Shown here: one piece after another, positions 1-9,771 of the stretch
Layout: every line of letters starts with the position of its first letter
Position numbering within the stretch: position 1 is the first letter of the stretch
Assembly (NCBI GenBank): GCA_014885115.2
Contig: WKLE02003869.1
Span: 1-19,849 of the forward strand
Length of the DNA stretch: 19,849 nucleotides
DNA from: Asterionellopsis glacialis
Lineage: Eukaryota; Bacillariophyta; Plagiogrammaphyceae; Rhaphoneidales; Asterionellopsidaceae
Direction of reading: 5' to 3'
Made by a program: the position numbers and the translations under genes
Notes under the pieces: model-generated
The model's input: the letters and a program-made list of their open reading frames with translations, nothing else
The model's database searches: none
What the model was told of the DNA's origin: nothing

Positions 1-19
1 ATTCTGATTGGCTAATTGG

Positions 20-46
20 AACGAGCACTAAAAGGTGCTCGTTTTT
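20..46. other. Hairpin followed by a T run
   Basis: ACGAGCAC (21-28) pairs perfectly with GTGCTCGT (35-42) across a six-base loop, and A20/T43 extends the stem. A run of five T follows on the + strand (42-46). The form resembles an intrinsic or Pol III-type terminator, or a stem-loop at an RNA 3' end. It sits at the window edge, so the gene it might belong to is not visible. It could also be chance. Confidence 0.4.
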
Positions 47-180
47 CCTATTGAAAGAGAACAGGCCATTTTGGAGAGGGTCTTCTAGTACAATCGCAAG
101 TGAGGGGCGAGTTCACATGACACATGACCCCTTCCTTCGGAGTCGGATAGTTACGTTTGTACAAGCTGTACCTTGTACTG

Positions 181-496
181 TACCTGGTAGTCTACCAGGT
201 TGAAATAATTGAAAGTATACCAGGTACAAGTTACTGGTACCAGGTACACGTAGGGCTACCTACCTGCTGGTAGTAAATTGATGATAAAAAAATAAATAGC
301 AAAAGCGAGTACGTGTACTTACTCGTAACGACAAAACAGTACCTGGTACCCGGTACCCGTACCTGGTAGGAGAAGTTTTCTGTGTCGATCTGGTTCAATT
401 ATCACTAGTACTGGTAGAAATCTACAGGAATATAAAGGCACAGACAGTTCAATCAATTATGTTAGCGTTTGGTAATAGTCCTACGTTACCTGGTAC
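181..496. repeat. Cluster of TACCTGGTA / TACCAGGTA palindromic motifs
   Basis: The motif TACC(T/A)GGTA, often flanked by G and C, recurs at 181-189, 193-201 (last base variant), 218-227, 238-247, 340-348, 360-368 and 487-496. Related forms, such as GGTACCCGGTACCCG at 345-359, fill the gaps. Because TACCTGGTA is the reverse complement of TACCAGGTA, neighbouring copies form inverted repeats. Bases 182-200 are a perfect 19-bp palindrome. A further copy lies at 847-856 with a looser one at 859-874. It could be a transcription-factor site array, a mobile short repeat, or a sequence-composition quirk. Confidence 0.75.
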
Positions 497-1133
497 GCAA
501 CTCACCTAATAATATACAAAATAGTCCGTGGCAATTGAATCAATTCTCGGGTATTATTATGTGTTTTGAACGGAAATTATTATTTATAATTCCGACTTTC
601 ATAAAAGATATTTTTCTTATTTTCATTTATTATTACGTTTGAAAAATGGTATATTAATTGTATCAGTGCCGGCAATTAAAATCGGAATTCTAATAGATTT
701 TTTTAGAATAATCTAATTGTCCATGTAATAGTAGTTAGTGATACTTATAAGTGCTATACAGAAATGACAACCAATCATACTAAGTTCCGCAAAATTACGA
801 TAATTGCCAATGCCAAAGTTGCATATGTGATTTTTGCTGGTATTCCTACCTGGTACTGATACCAGCAGGTACCACTTTTTGTTCCTCCATTGATCTCGTT
901 TTATTCTTACACCATAATAGTTAAATAGTCAGGAAAGCCAAGGAGAGAGAGTGAAAGATATCGAGGAAACAGGTGCAAACTGATCTACTCCGGAGGTACC
1001 TGAACGAAGTGCAGTATATGTCCTAGAGGATAGACTAGGTGACCCTCTTAACTACCTTACCTCTTGCTGCTTTTACGTTTTTGGGAACAAGACACGCGGC
1101 TCAAAGAAGCTTGCAACCGCAGAAGAAGGACGA

Positions 1134-4100
1134 ATGAGTGGTTATCCTCCATTTACCATGAGCCACCAATACTATCCATTGGCGATGGATGAGTCGATGA
1201 ACATGGATGTTCAAGTACAGAAAAATGAAACCTTTCAATTACCCGAAAAATATACCAAGAAAGTAAGAGGAAAGCTGCCAGCCAAACCATTTCCACTAAA
1301 GGTAAGTCAAGTAGAATAGCGATGGATACTGCTATGATCCATGTGATACGAATTTACAACTCTTTTCTAACCTCCTTTGCTCGCCAAAAATTACCAGCTT
1401 ATGGAGATCCTTGCTCACAAGGAATATGAAAATATTATCACATGGCTTCCAGACGGAAAATCGTTCAAGATCCTTAAACCTAAAGAATTTACTGCTGTGA
1501 TCCTACCAAAACACTTGAAAGAAGCAAAGTATTCTACCTTTAAACGTAAAATGTCGTGCTGGGGTTTCCAGAGAGAGCAAGAAAAGATCCAAGGTGGTAG
1601 CGCCAAATGCTATGGACTCATAACAACTTTCTATCATCCATACTTTCAACGAAACAGAGCAGACCTCTTAGATAAAGTTTCTTTTTCCAAGAATGGCCCT
1701 CCTGCAAAACTGGATGATAACAGCATGACTGATAATCACGAAGCCATCAAAATGAAGGATACCAGAAGCACTAGTAGTCCCGAAGCCACCAAAGTAGAGG
1801 ACACAAGAACGAGTGAGAAACCCATTAAACAGAAGAATATTTCTACTATGAGAATCACCCCAGTCAAATCAGAAAACTCGAGTAGGAACAATTTTGTTGA
1901 TACGTCATCAATGCTGTCTGCTGCTAGCCATTCGATAGCGTCTACAGCGACTCCCGTTGCAACTCATTCTACAATGAAAACTCCTTCCAGGTTGCAGCAG
2001 CAATTCGACCACAATTTTTTGGATTCAACGTCAATGCCTTCTACTTCTAGCTACTCGATAGCCCCAGCAGTGACGCCCAGTTCGGCTCATAAACAACGTC
2101 TCGACCCCACTTTTGTGGATGGAGCGTTGATGATTTCTACTTCTATAAATTCGACAGCTTCGACAGTGACTCCCGCTTCGACCAGTCACACAATGAAAAC
2201 TCCTTCTAGGCTGCAACAGCAACTTCTTGATCAACACACACCGATTGGCAGCACGGGAAAACCATGTACCACCTACACAGCTGGGAATGATCATCACCAG
2301 TCGCTCTCGAGTACCTTAAAGTCACCTTACTTCCCAATGCTTTCCAACAGTAAAAAACCTTCCTCCTCCTTAAGAGACTATCTGTACACTGTAGATTCAT
2401 TGATCTTCTCTAAGTCAACTCCAAAACAGCATACCGCATCAAATGAAAAGAACGCATCAAATGAAAAGATTCATCATTCAAAGAAAGCGATGACCTTACC
2501 TGGAACTCCAGCGAAGTCGTCTCCGAGTAGTGCTGGTAGAACACTTATTGCTACTTCCAATGATCGCTACCCCATTATAACAGAATGGCCGATGCATCGA
2601 AATTCCTCAACTCCGGCTAGAACAAGTTCTGCTATATCATCAGGTACCCCCTCATCGGTTTCTACCCCAGCAAGAACTGCCATTTCAACCTATTCTAGCA
2701 CGAGCAGTTCACAAAGTCGTCACCCTGTACCAGACACTCCTGTAGACCAACCAGCGACACCGGCTTCTTTTGCTAATGAACAACCTAGGACACCATTTAC
2801 ACCTGCCAGCATTTATAAACCCAAAAAGTTTGGCAGTGGTGGTGGAGGAATTCACCAGCCACTTTCATGTATGCAATCACCGTCTTTTTCTCCCTTCCTC
2901 TCCCTACTTCAATCACCAAGACTTCCACTACGGAAACGATTTACTCCTCAACCCAAATCACCTGCTGCCTACAAAGGATCTGCATTACTTTCTGAGGAAG
3001 ATGTTGTGAAAGCTCTGAGTACCAGAAAAAGTGGAGCTAATACGAATTTGTCCTTTCCACTTTCTTCTGAAAAGGAACAACGGAATTTTGCTAGTCCACG
3101 ACGACTTCTATTTGGATCTTCCAGTCGCACGGCTGAACACCCAAACTTACCAAGTCCTCAACGGCTCTTTGAATCTTCTTCCAACACGAACGTTGCAAAT
3201 AATAAAAGTCAAAATGAAATGTTACCCTTCTCGACCTCTATAGATCCGACACCACTTCCATTGCCACCACCAACTACAAAAAATACAAGTCGGCGATCAC
3301 CTTCCCCATTTCCATTCCCAGCTGAAAATCAGAATGTCCAGCGTCCGCCATGCTCGATTTTAAACGAGCCATTACAGTCCCAGGAAAAAAATCACAACGG
3401 TCATCGACGATCAACATCTACCTCCAGTACTGTTGATACTTCATCATTTCCATTTTCCCCAGACAAAGAAAATAATACGGCCAATTCACAAACGCTTTTT
3501 GAGTTGTCCGACTCGATTCAACAAAAATTTATAAGGCCAGTTTCAGCAGCTGCCACAAGAAGGGGGAAAAGAAAACGTCGACGATCGACGAAGTCAAGGT
3601 CGAAAAAAAGTCGTCACCAGAAACTCCACCAACATAATGTACCTAGAACTCCGGATAGGAGAAGAATCTTTGAAGACGATGCTACTACTAATGCAGCAAC
3701 TCTACCACCTGCAACTCCTGACAAGTACAAGTCAAATAGTGAATGTTCACCTGACGAATCGCCTTCAAGCTCATATCTCCTTCCAGACTTTTCTCCTTCA
3801 TCTGTAGTTTCATCTTCCGAAGCTTTGTCTCCAGCATCACGACATTCAAAGACAGATTCGTCACTCTCTGGATCAATATTGAAAACGTCAAGTGAAAATA
3901 GCGTCACTAGCAAAAATCAAGATGATGAACATGATTCGCCTCTCCTTCCAGCAAAGCTTTCATCCAAAAACATTTTACCCTTTCCGGCGTTGTCCCCCTC
4001 GCCACGGCGTCCACCACGCAAACGATTATCTCCACCAAGATCGCCAACAACGAGGTCTCCATCACCAGCTGAACAAAAAACGTCAGAGTCAACACGAGCA

Positions 4101-4886
4101 CCGATATTAGCACCCAAATCACCAGGATTGGCATTACTTTCACAAACTGCTGTCCCATCACCTAACAATGCGAATTCAAATTCACCATTAAACATCAATT
4201 CTTCACCATGGATGAAAGGATTGACAGGAGATGATGTTGGCCAACTAGAAAATGATGGGAAGTCCACTGCATTTCGCAAGGTTGTCAAGTGTGCTTCCTC
4301 ACACAAAAAGGAAAACAAGAGCGGTAAGAAGCGAGGTTTGACTCTAATGGATGAGTTTGCAGAGGAGGCGACTGCCGCAGCAGTGAAGGCAGCCAAAGCC
4401 AAAGCAACTAAAAAGTCATCGTCAGCATCCTTGTCAATGTTTTCTCCTTACAACTTTTCATCAACATCACCGTCAGCATTGTTGACCTTTTCTCCTGAAA
4501 GTCTCGCAGACAGCAACTCTATCAATACCCAGAATCAATTGCTTATTTTACTAAGCCCTGGCAAGGGTGGACCACCAAAAAAGATCAAACCTAAATTTGA
4601 TAGTGCAAACATTCATCATGGCTATGATTCCACTAATCAAACTCAGCACACACCCCAAGTATTGGAAGCGCAAGCCGAAGAAGCACAAAATGAAATTGAC
4701 CGTATTAGGAAAGAACGAGATTATTTCAAAAATGAGATAGAGCGTATCAGAAAAGAACGAGATGTTTACAAACGTCGCTACAAGGATGAGTTGGTACGCA
4801 GTAGCAGCAGTAGACCGCAACTTGAACAGAAAGTGCGGGGAAAACATCGCAAAGACACGGTTACTTCGTGCGCTCTATTCAAATAA
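1134..4886 (+). CDS. Heat-shock-factor family transcription factor, divergent
   Basis: Probable DNA-binding transcriptional regulator of the nucleus. Two exons, 1134-1301 and 1398-4886, flank a 96-nt GTAAGT...TACCAG intron; the join is in phase 0 and gives about 1218 aa. The HSF winged-helix domain spans residues ~50-150. FPLK from exon 1 runs into LMEIL from exon 2, followed by the ITWLPDGKSF segment (W72), the KPKEF segment and the recognition-helix block ending in WGF (~100-113). The usual VRQLN-x-YGF block reads FKRKMSCWGF here, so several conserved positions differ. The rest is S/T/P-rich with many SP and TP sites, a strongly basic stretch at ~777-798 that looks like a nuclear localisation signal, and a coiled coil at ~1142-1187. 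No HR-A/B heptad region lies next to the DNA-binding domain. The family call is firm; its targets and heat responsiveness are unknown. Confidence 0.9.
1887..2231 (+). repeat. Three degenerate tandem repeats inside the HSF gene
   Basis: Three in-frame units lie in the disordered region after the DNA-binding domain: 1887-2009 (41 aa), 2010-2105 (32 aa) and 2106-2231 (42 aa). Each starts with an (N/T)F(V/L)D-like core followed by S/T-rich sequence and a TP. Units 1 and 3 also share TMKTPSRLQQQ almost identically at DNA level. Unit 2 lacks that block. The function is unknown; the conserved KTPSRLQQQ segment could be a docking or phosphorylation site. Confidence 0.75.
4689..4772 (+). repeat. Exact 14-residue duplication in the HSF coiled coil
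   Basis: Two adjacent 42-base units encode NEIDRIRKERDYFK and NEIERIRKERDVYK, which is two heptads each. They differ at only three residues. The repeat lengthens a C-terminal charged coiled coil that could mediate self-association in place of the missing HR-A/B region. Confidence 0.85.
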
Positions 4887-5304
4887 GTTTAGAGTTTAAT
4901 ATTGGTTGGCGTGCAAAGGAAATACATTTATTAACATATTCATACTATGAGAAGACACCACTTCATCATATCAGAGATACATATTACATGATAACATCTA
5001 TAGTATAGATAACAGTATACAGGAATAATTTGCTTTCTTTTTAGCACATTTGCCTTCATCATTGTCAACACCCTCCCTCGTACCAATTTTTGTTGTTATC
5101 TTTGACTTCCGATTGACGAGGCAACCACATTATATCTCAAATGTGCTGCCTCTAGCTACTGTCTGCTATCTATAGAAAGGAAGTGGTGCGTCGTTTGTGA
5201 CGTGAAGTGTAAGACCTTGTATGTTTTTCGACAGTTGTTAGGACCTACACACACAAAGAGAGGGTGATATTTCCACAAATGCTGACGATCAACTGTTTTG
5301 CTAA
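4887..5304. other. Convergent 3' spacer, HSF / RNase H1
   Basis: The HSF gene (+) and the RNase H1 gene (-) point at each other here, so the stretch should hold both 3' UTRs. I see no ORF with coding character. A TTTATT at 4927-4932 is an AATAAA on the minus strand but lies far from the RNase H1 stop. No other structure stands out. Confidence 0.6.
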
Positions 5305-6596
5305 CTACTTATAGTTGTGGTGTTTCTTTCTACTCACAAGACGTGACGATGACTGCCGAACTAATGGTATTGCGTTGTTTTGAGATGAAATGTGTGTTGG
5401 ATTTGATTCTTCCCCTGCCCTCGAGACCGTTTCCCAACTACGTTGTTGATCCATAGCTTCATTGGCTAATTCTACCATAGTTTTGAAGGGAAGTTCAACA
5501 GGCATGGGTACGAGCACACATGGAATAAGTGTTAGAAATGAACTGGAAAACATTAGAAATAAATGATACGATGCATCATTTAAGAACAAAATACTTTCGA
5601 ACGTTTACATGAATACGTACTATCTGCAATAGCATTGTCTTTTCGATAAACATGTTGGAATGTAAAATCAACAAGATGGTGTTCGTTGTTGCTGCTACGC
5701 TTGTTCGTAGTTTGAGATATATAATATTTAGCTTGCTTGTACAATGGTTTTAAATTTGCAGCTTTACATTGATACGATCCATTCATTTGTTGTATAATTA
5801 TGTCCGAATCTCCTTGTACTATAACTTTAATGCGGCATCCAGTATTCTTACTAGCATGGTGATGGTTAGATTGGTTTGATAACAGTTCTTTGACTTCAGA
5901 TTGGACTCGTTCAAGTCCACAAAGCAGACCTTGATACTCAGCAAAATTATTTGTTGCCTTGTTTAAATATTTTCTTATGCTTATACTCTTTTGAGGTTGC
6001 GATAACCCTATAGATGGTATTGCTGTCGTGTTGCCACTTCCAATAGTGCCAGCTTTGTTGTCCAGCATAAGGATTGTAATGTAAGCTCCCGCACCAGCAG
6101 TTCCTGGGTTACCCCGTGCACCACCATCAAAATTAAGCTGAATTACGTAGTATTGGTCAAACACCATTTCTGAACTAGATGAAGAATCGGATATAGGAAA
6201 ACCACCAGCTGCGGCGGTAGCCACAGATACTTCTTTTCGTTTGTGTTGTTGTACAAATTGTTCTGCATCAGACTTTTGAGAGAAACTTTTATATCGAGCT
6301 TTAGAAAACCCTTTCGTCTATTTCAGAATATGTGATTAATTTATAAGGACAAAAAACAATAGCGAGTATCAAAAATATGAGTCAAAACAAAATCATTATT
6401 CAGCTGTGAAATGTCTGCGAGATCGATAGACGCTTGTCAACCTTAGCCATTGGCGTTACTTTAAAAAAACATCGACAACCCCTAAACATATCTTTCTCTC
6501 ACATACCTGAGCTTGACATTTCTCCCAACTATCATAAATTCCTACTTGATGTCCTACAGCAACTGCGTAAAATTTCTTTTTTGAGATTTTTGGCAT
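5305..6596 (-). CDS. Ribonuclease H1 (type 1 RNase H with hybrid-binding domain)
   Basis: Cleaves the RNA strand of RNA-DNA hybrids, acting in R-loop and replication-primer removal. Three exons on the minus strand, 6596-6507, 6317-5621 and 5471-5305, are joined through introns of 189 nt (GTATGT...TAG) and 149 nt (GTACGT...TAG), giving 317 aa. Residues ~8-55 form the caulimovirus-VI/RNase H1 hybrid-binding domain: FYAVAVGHQVGIYDSWEKC, then KGFSKARYKSF after the first intron. The catalytic domain starts near 88 with the FDGGARGNPG motif (D94), then FAEY (E157), QGDSD (D200), H252 and the final AD (D262), so the four acidic residues are present. The second junction restores ADKLANEAMD, which fixes the intron. 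A stretch of about 30 residues rich in S/T/I/N is inserted before the TNNFAEY motif compared with compact bacterial enzymes. Nuclear or organellar location is not evident from the N-terminus. Confidence 0.93.
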
Positions 6597-6760
6597 GATG
6601 ACAAACACACACACTCAAACGTTTGCAATACAAAAAAGATATTAGAGATAAAAAGTCTCCAATTTCAACTGTATCTTTTTCAAAAACAAAAATCCTGTTT
6701 TGCTTTTAAGAAACGATCAAATAGAATTGAATGCTGCAACTATCTTGCAGCTGATGTTGA

Positions 6761-7296
6761 CTAGGGCGAGCTTTGATTGTTATTCTTTACTTCGTAGCCA
6801 TCAATGTTAGCACTGTAACGGGAGATGCGAGCCTTGAAAGCGTCTCTTGGATCTTGCAAGATATTCCTAGTTTGAGTTGAATAGAGTGAGTTATCTCTTG
6901 ATTCATTAGGAATAGGGTGTTTCAAAGAAAATCGACCGTACCGACCGTGCATGCAGGTTGTTTGTGCATCTGTGCGATGGCCAGACTTGCATCCCACAGC
7001 TACTTGCTTACCAGAACATGATCTAAAGGAAGTAGGTAACACATATAATATTTATTAGTAGACAAAATCGTGTTAGGGGTCTTATGTAGTGAACCTTACG
7101 TACAATCTGTATCTACAGGAGGCGGACTGCTACACTAGAATGAAGTTCCGTCCGTCTCGTCCATTGTAATGATTAATAAAAAAATATTATTATTATTCTT
7201 TTTTATCCAAGTTACTTTTCATGCTACCGTAAGAGCTGTATTGCTGGATTTGAAGTTATTATTATGTAGGAGAAATTTGTAGGACAAAAAGTACAT
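6761..7296 (-). CDS. Small Cys-rich protein of unknown function (5' exons tentative)
   Basis: I do not recognise this protein. The last exon, 7022-6761, is the best supported; it encodes 86 aa containing SCSGKQVAVGCKSGH, a TTCMHGRYGRF segment and a polar tail ending NNNQSSP. It has a good acceptor (cttcctttag). A preceding 35-nt exon at 7134-7100 has a GTAAGG donor and an attctag acceptor; it joins in frame and adds CSSPPVDTDCT, so that Cys residues fall at short regular spacings. A possible first exon, 7296-7228, starts at an ATG with weak hydrophobic character and ends at a poor GTAGCA donor. That model totals about 121 aa. An alternative is an internal ATG at 6952 giving only 63 aa. Cys spacing suggests a disulfide-bonded or metal-binding module, but this is inference. 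Confidence 0.4.
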
Positions 7297-7508
7297 CTTA
7301 GTGGGTTTCAATAGTGAACATCGTACCTTGTACACTTTGTGTAGACCAGTCCTCCACACTACATTATCTGACTCTAAAATTCAATTTCGTCATTTCTACG
7401 GTCGGAATTGAGTATTAGCGGTTTTGTATTGCCGGACATACTGGGGACTGATTCACGCGGGATTCGGTTTTAACGTCAAAACATGATACTAGTTAAGTAA
7501 CTCTTGAC

Positions 7509-8981
7509 ATGACACTATCATTTACAACTCCACGTTCCATCACTTTTCTTTTCTTTGGAGGCATCTATCGTGCCGTTGCGATCGCATCTCTACCTCAACA
7601 GCATGATTGGAGTGTTCGGTACCTCACTGCATCAATGCCTAGACGGAGTCAACGCCAGGATTTTCATTTTTACGTGCACTTGAAAAACTAGCTTTTCTAT
7701 CCATATTTTTCGACTGGGACACTGGAAAAGATTCCTTTAAAATGAAGACAGATGTAGAGATAAAGTACAACATCAAAGTACTTGAGAATGTTGAAGAAAT
7801 AACGTGGGAGTTTTTGGGTGAAGTTGCATCGTATGTCAACGAGTTTGTCGAAATCCAGCTAGCTGCTTCAGATTTGCTCGGCACATCCTATTTAAAGGCA
7901 TCCGTCCTTGATGTTGCCACAGAACTGCATGGTACGTACAGTATGAAAAAATCTACTGCTTATTCAATCTACAGTATTTCATCTGGAATAATTGTTGTCA
8001 CCAGACGACATACTTTACAATTGTAACCATTCACACATCATCATTATCTACTCCATTTCCCACATAGAGATACGCAATGACACCAAGGATTTCGAAGCCG
8101 ATTTATCAGTGGTACTTTCAACAAGAGCAACTATTGTTCATGCAAGTCAGATTCCTTCTAATCTCATTGAATGCATTGTGCTCCGTGATATAAAATCACT
8201 TTACACGTCCGATATTGAATATTTTGAAGAGTTGTTACAAGTTCAGTTGACCTTTCCCGAGATTAGAGGACCTAAATTGGCATTTGCCGACATAAAATGG
8301 TTACTATGGGGTGCCAAAAAAATAATGACAGTACACGAAATTGCACTTTTCAATACTAGCATAATTGGTTTCTTGAACAACGAAAACGATGCATCATCAA
8401 GCACAATTGTTTCATCCAAGTCCACTCAAGCCTTGCACGTGTTAATTACTACGCAAGAATTACATACAGGTTCCAATGAAACCCATGAAACGAACTATGA
8501 TGATAATAAATATCTTCAACAAAAAGATATTTACAACTCTACATTCGAAAGCGAAACGGATGCTCATAACTTATTAGAAGTGCAAGGTATTGTTTTTGGA
8601 AGTGCAATTGCGACTTTGCCACCATATAAAGAACTACTATTGGAAAAATTTCATTCCTCTCGTCCTAGTGTATTGTTGGAATATTTGACAGAAGCATGGT
8701 CATCAACAGATGTCTTTTCAGATATCTATCATATTGAAGCACTCCTCGGTGATTCCACAAATATAAGCAATCCATTGTACAATGAACCTGGTAACAATAT
8801 CAACTTTGTGCAGCAGCCGTGGTCGCGAGATGATCAACTCCACTTGTTAGAGCCAAGAATAGTAGTAATCATTATGGTTACTTTGCATTTGCTTATTATG
8901 GCCGGTGGCGGTATGTATATCTTTTGGCGTAAACGACAAGGTATAGAACCTAATAAACCTGTTGTAGAGATGGCAGTTTGA
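7509..8981 (+). CDS. Orphan single-pass (type I) membrane protein
   Basis: No known family is recognised. Exons 7643(or nearby)-7931 and 8068-8981 join across a 136-nt GTACGT...CATAG intron, giving ...ATELHEIRNDTK.... The reading frame is open upstream back to 7643. The 5' exon is uncertain: the ATG at 7509 opens a hydrophobic leader (MTLSFTTPRSITFLFF...) resembling a signal peptide, but in another frame. Another short intron is therefore needed, for example 7575-7642 ending at a cctcac...cctag acceptor with a weak GTTGCG donor. The body is about 400 aa with several N-glycosylation sequons, then one transmembrane helix (8859-8927, IVVIIMVTLHLLIMAGGGMYIFW) and a basic RKRQ tail, as expected of a surface receptor or adhesin-like protein. 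The first ~120 residues alternate strand-helix-strand-strand-helix and could be a SEA-like fold, a low-confidence guess. Confidence 0.65.
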
Positions 8982-9000
8982 ACAGTAAGTGAAGCTTGTG

Positions 9001-9006
9001 AATAAA
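9001..9006 (+). promoter_or_regulatory. Possible polyadenylation signal AATAAA
   Basis: A canonical AATAAA begins 20 bases after the stop codon of the membrane-protein gene. Further AATAAA copies occur at 9321-9326 and 9510-9515 within the tandem repeat that follows. Diatoms do not use this hexamer strictly, so the assignment is tentative. Confidence 0.35.
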
Positions 9007-9258
9007 ATGTGGAAAGCTTCATTTGCTTTCCTTTTGATGGAAACAAGGTATTACAAATTTAAAACTGCCTGCTTCATAGGATATATGGTATTGAGCACGC
9101 AACTTTTCTTTTAGAAACATACACAACCATCAAAAGATCAGATGACTCTACCGGATGGCAGTTATATTGAAGTTCTAGATTTTGAGAATAAGAGACATTT
9201 CACGAGTGGCTAAAGCTATCCAGAGAAGGTTAAAGACTTTGACTACAGAATCCGATAT

Positions 9259-9630
9259 CTTCGTTTCTTTTGTTGTTTCTCTTAGTATTTAGTGATGTGA
9301 ATATATATTAACAAATGCTCAATAAATGTAACTTTAACTTTCTTGGTTTTCTTTCATGATAAACTTTCTTTCTTGCTTCATCCTCCATGTCATTACTCCT
9401 CCATTTAACCAATTACTTTTCTCTCAAAATGCTCTCGATACCGAGTTCTTCGTTTCTTTTGTTGTTTCTCTTAGTATTTAGTGATATGAATATATATTAA
9501 AAGATGCTCAATAAATGTATCTTTAACTTTTTTGGTTTTCTTTCATGATAAACTTTCTTTCGTGCTTCATCCTCCATGTCATTACTTCTTTATTTACCCA
9601 ATTCCTTTTCTCTCGAAATGCTTTCGATAC
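9259..9630. repeat. Two tandem 183-bp repeats with 189-bp period
   Basis: Bases 9259-9441 and 9448-9630 are near copies, starting CTTCGTTTCTTTTGTTG and ending with CTCTCGATAC/CTTTCGATAC. They differ by scattered substitutions and are separated by six bases. Each is AT-rich and pyrimidine-rich and holds GCTCAATAAATG and a TTCATGATAAAC segment. No shared ORF is preserved. They lie between the 3' ends of two convergent genes, so they look like a duplicated 3'-flanking segment rather than a mobile element; I see no terminal inverted repeats. Confidence 0.9.
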
Positions 9631-9771
9631 TTCACCACAGTACTTGAAGTTCAAATTGCGTTTCTTTATCTTCCTTGATTTACTCTCATCCTACAGAGAA
9701 TCTTGTGCTCCTTATTCGAAAATCGCCTTGAAGTCTATGAAATTTCATATGCGATTCATCTTCTGACTTCT

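Larger units (their letters stand above)
1..1133. other. Intergenic region upstream of the HSF gene
   Basis: I find no convincing gene in this stretch. It holds a short hairpin at its left edge, a cluster of TACCTGGTA-type palindromes, and a long AT-rich middle (about 520-830). The last roughly 200 bases should contain the promoter and 5' leader of the HSF gene. No clear TATA box is placed at a convincing distance from its start codon. The 3' end of an unseen upstream gene may lie at the very left. Confidence 0.7.
8982..9771. other. Convergent 3' spacer, membrane protein / EF-hand gene
   Basis: This AT-rich stretch contains the tandem repeat pair at 9259-9630 and the likely 3' UTRs of both flanking genes. 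Apart from those I see no coding region; a 73-codon frame starting at 9545 runs across the repeat and has no protein-like character. Confidence 0.6.

Noticed and set aside
3917..4402. 161-codon antisense frame across the HSF gene
   Set aside because: It lies opposite a well-supported coding exon and mirrors its S/P-rich codons; no domain or independent start signal.
7134..7163. ATG-initiated nine-codon frame on the minus strand (MDETDGTSF)
   Set aside because: It stops after nine codons; more likely inside the proposed intron of the small Cys-rich gene.
9259..9630. Tandem repeats as a transposon remnant
   Set aside because: No terminal inverted repeats, target-site duplication or transposase fragment is visible.
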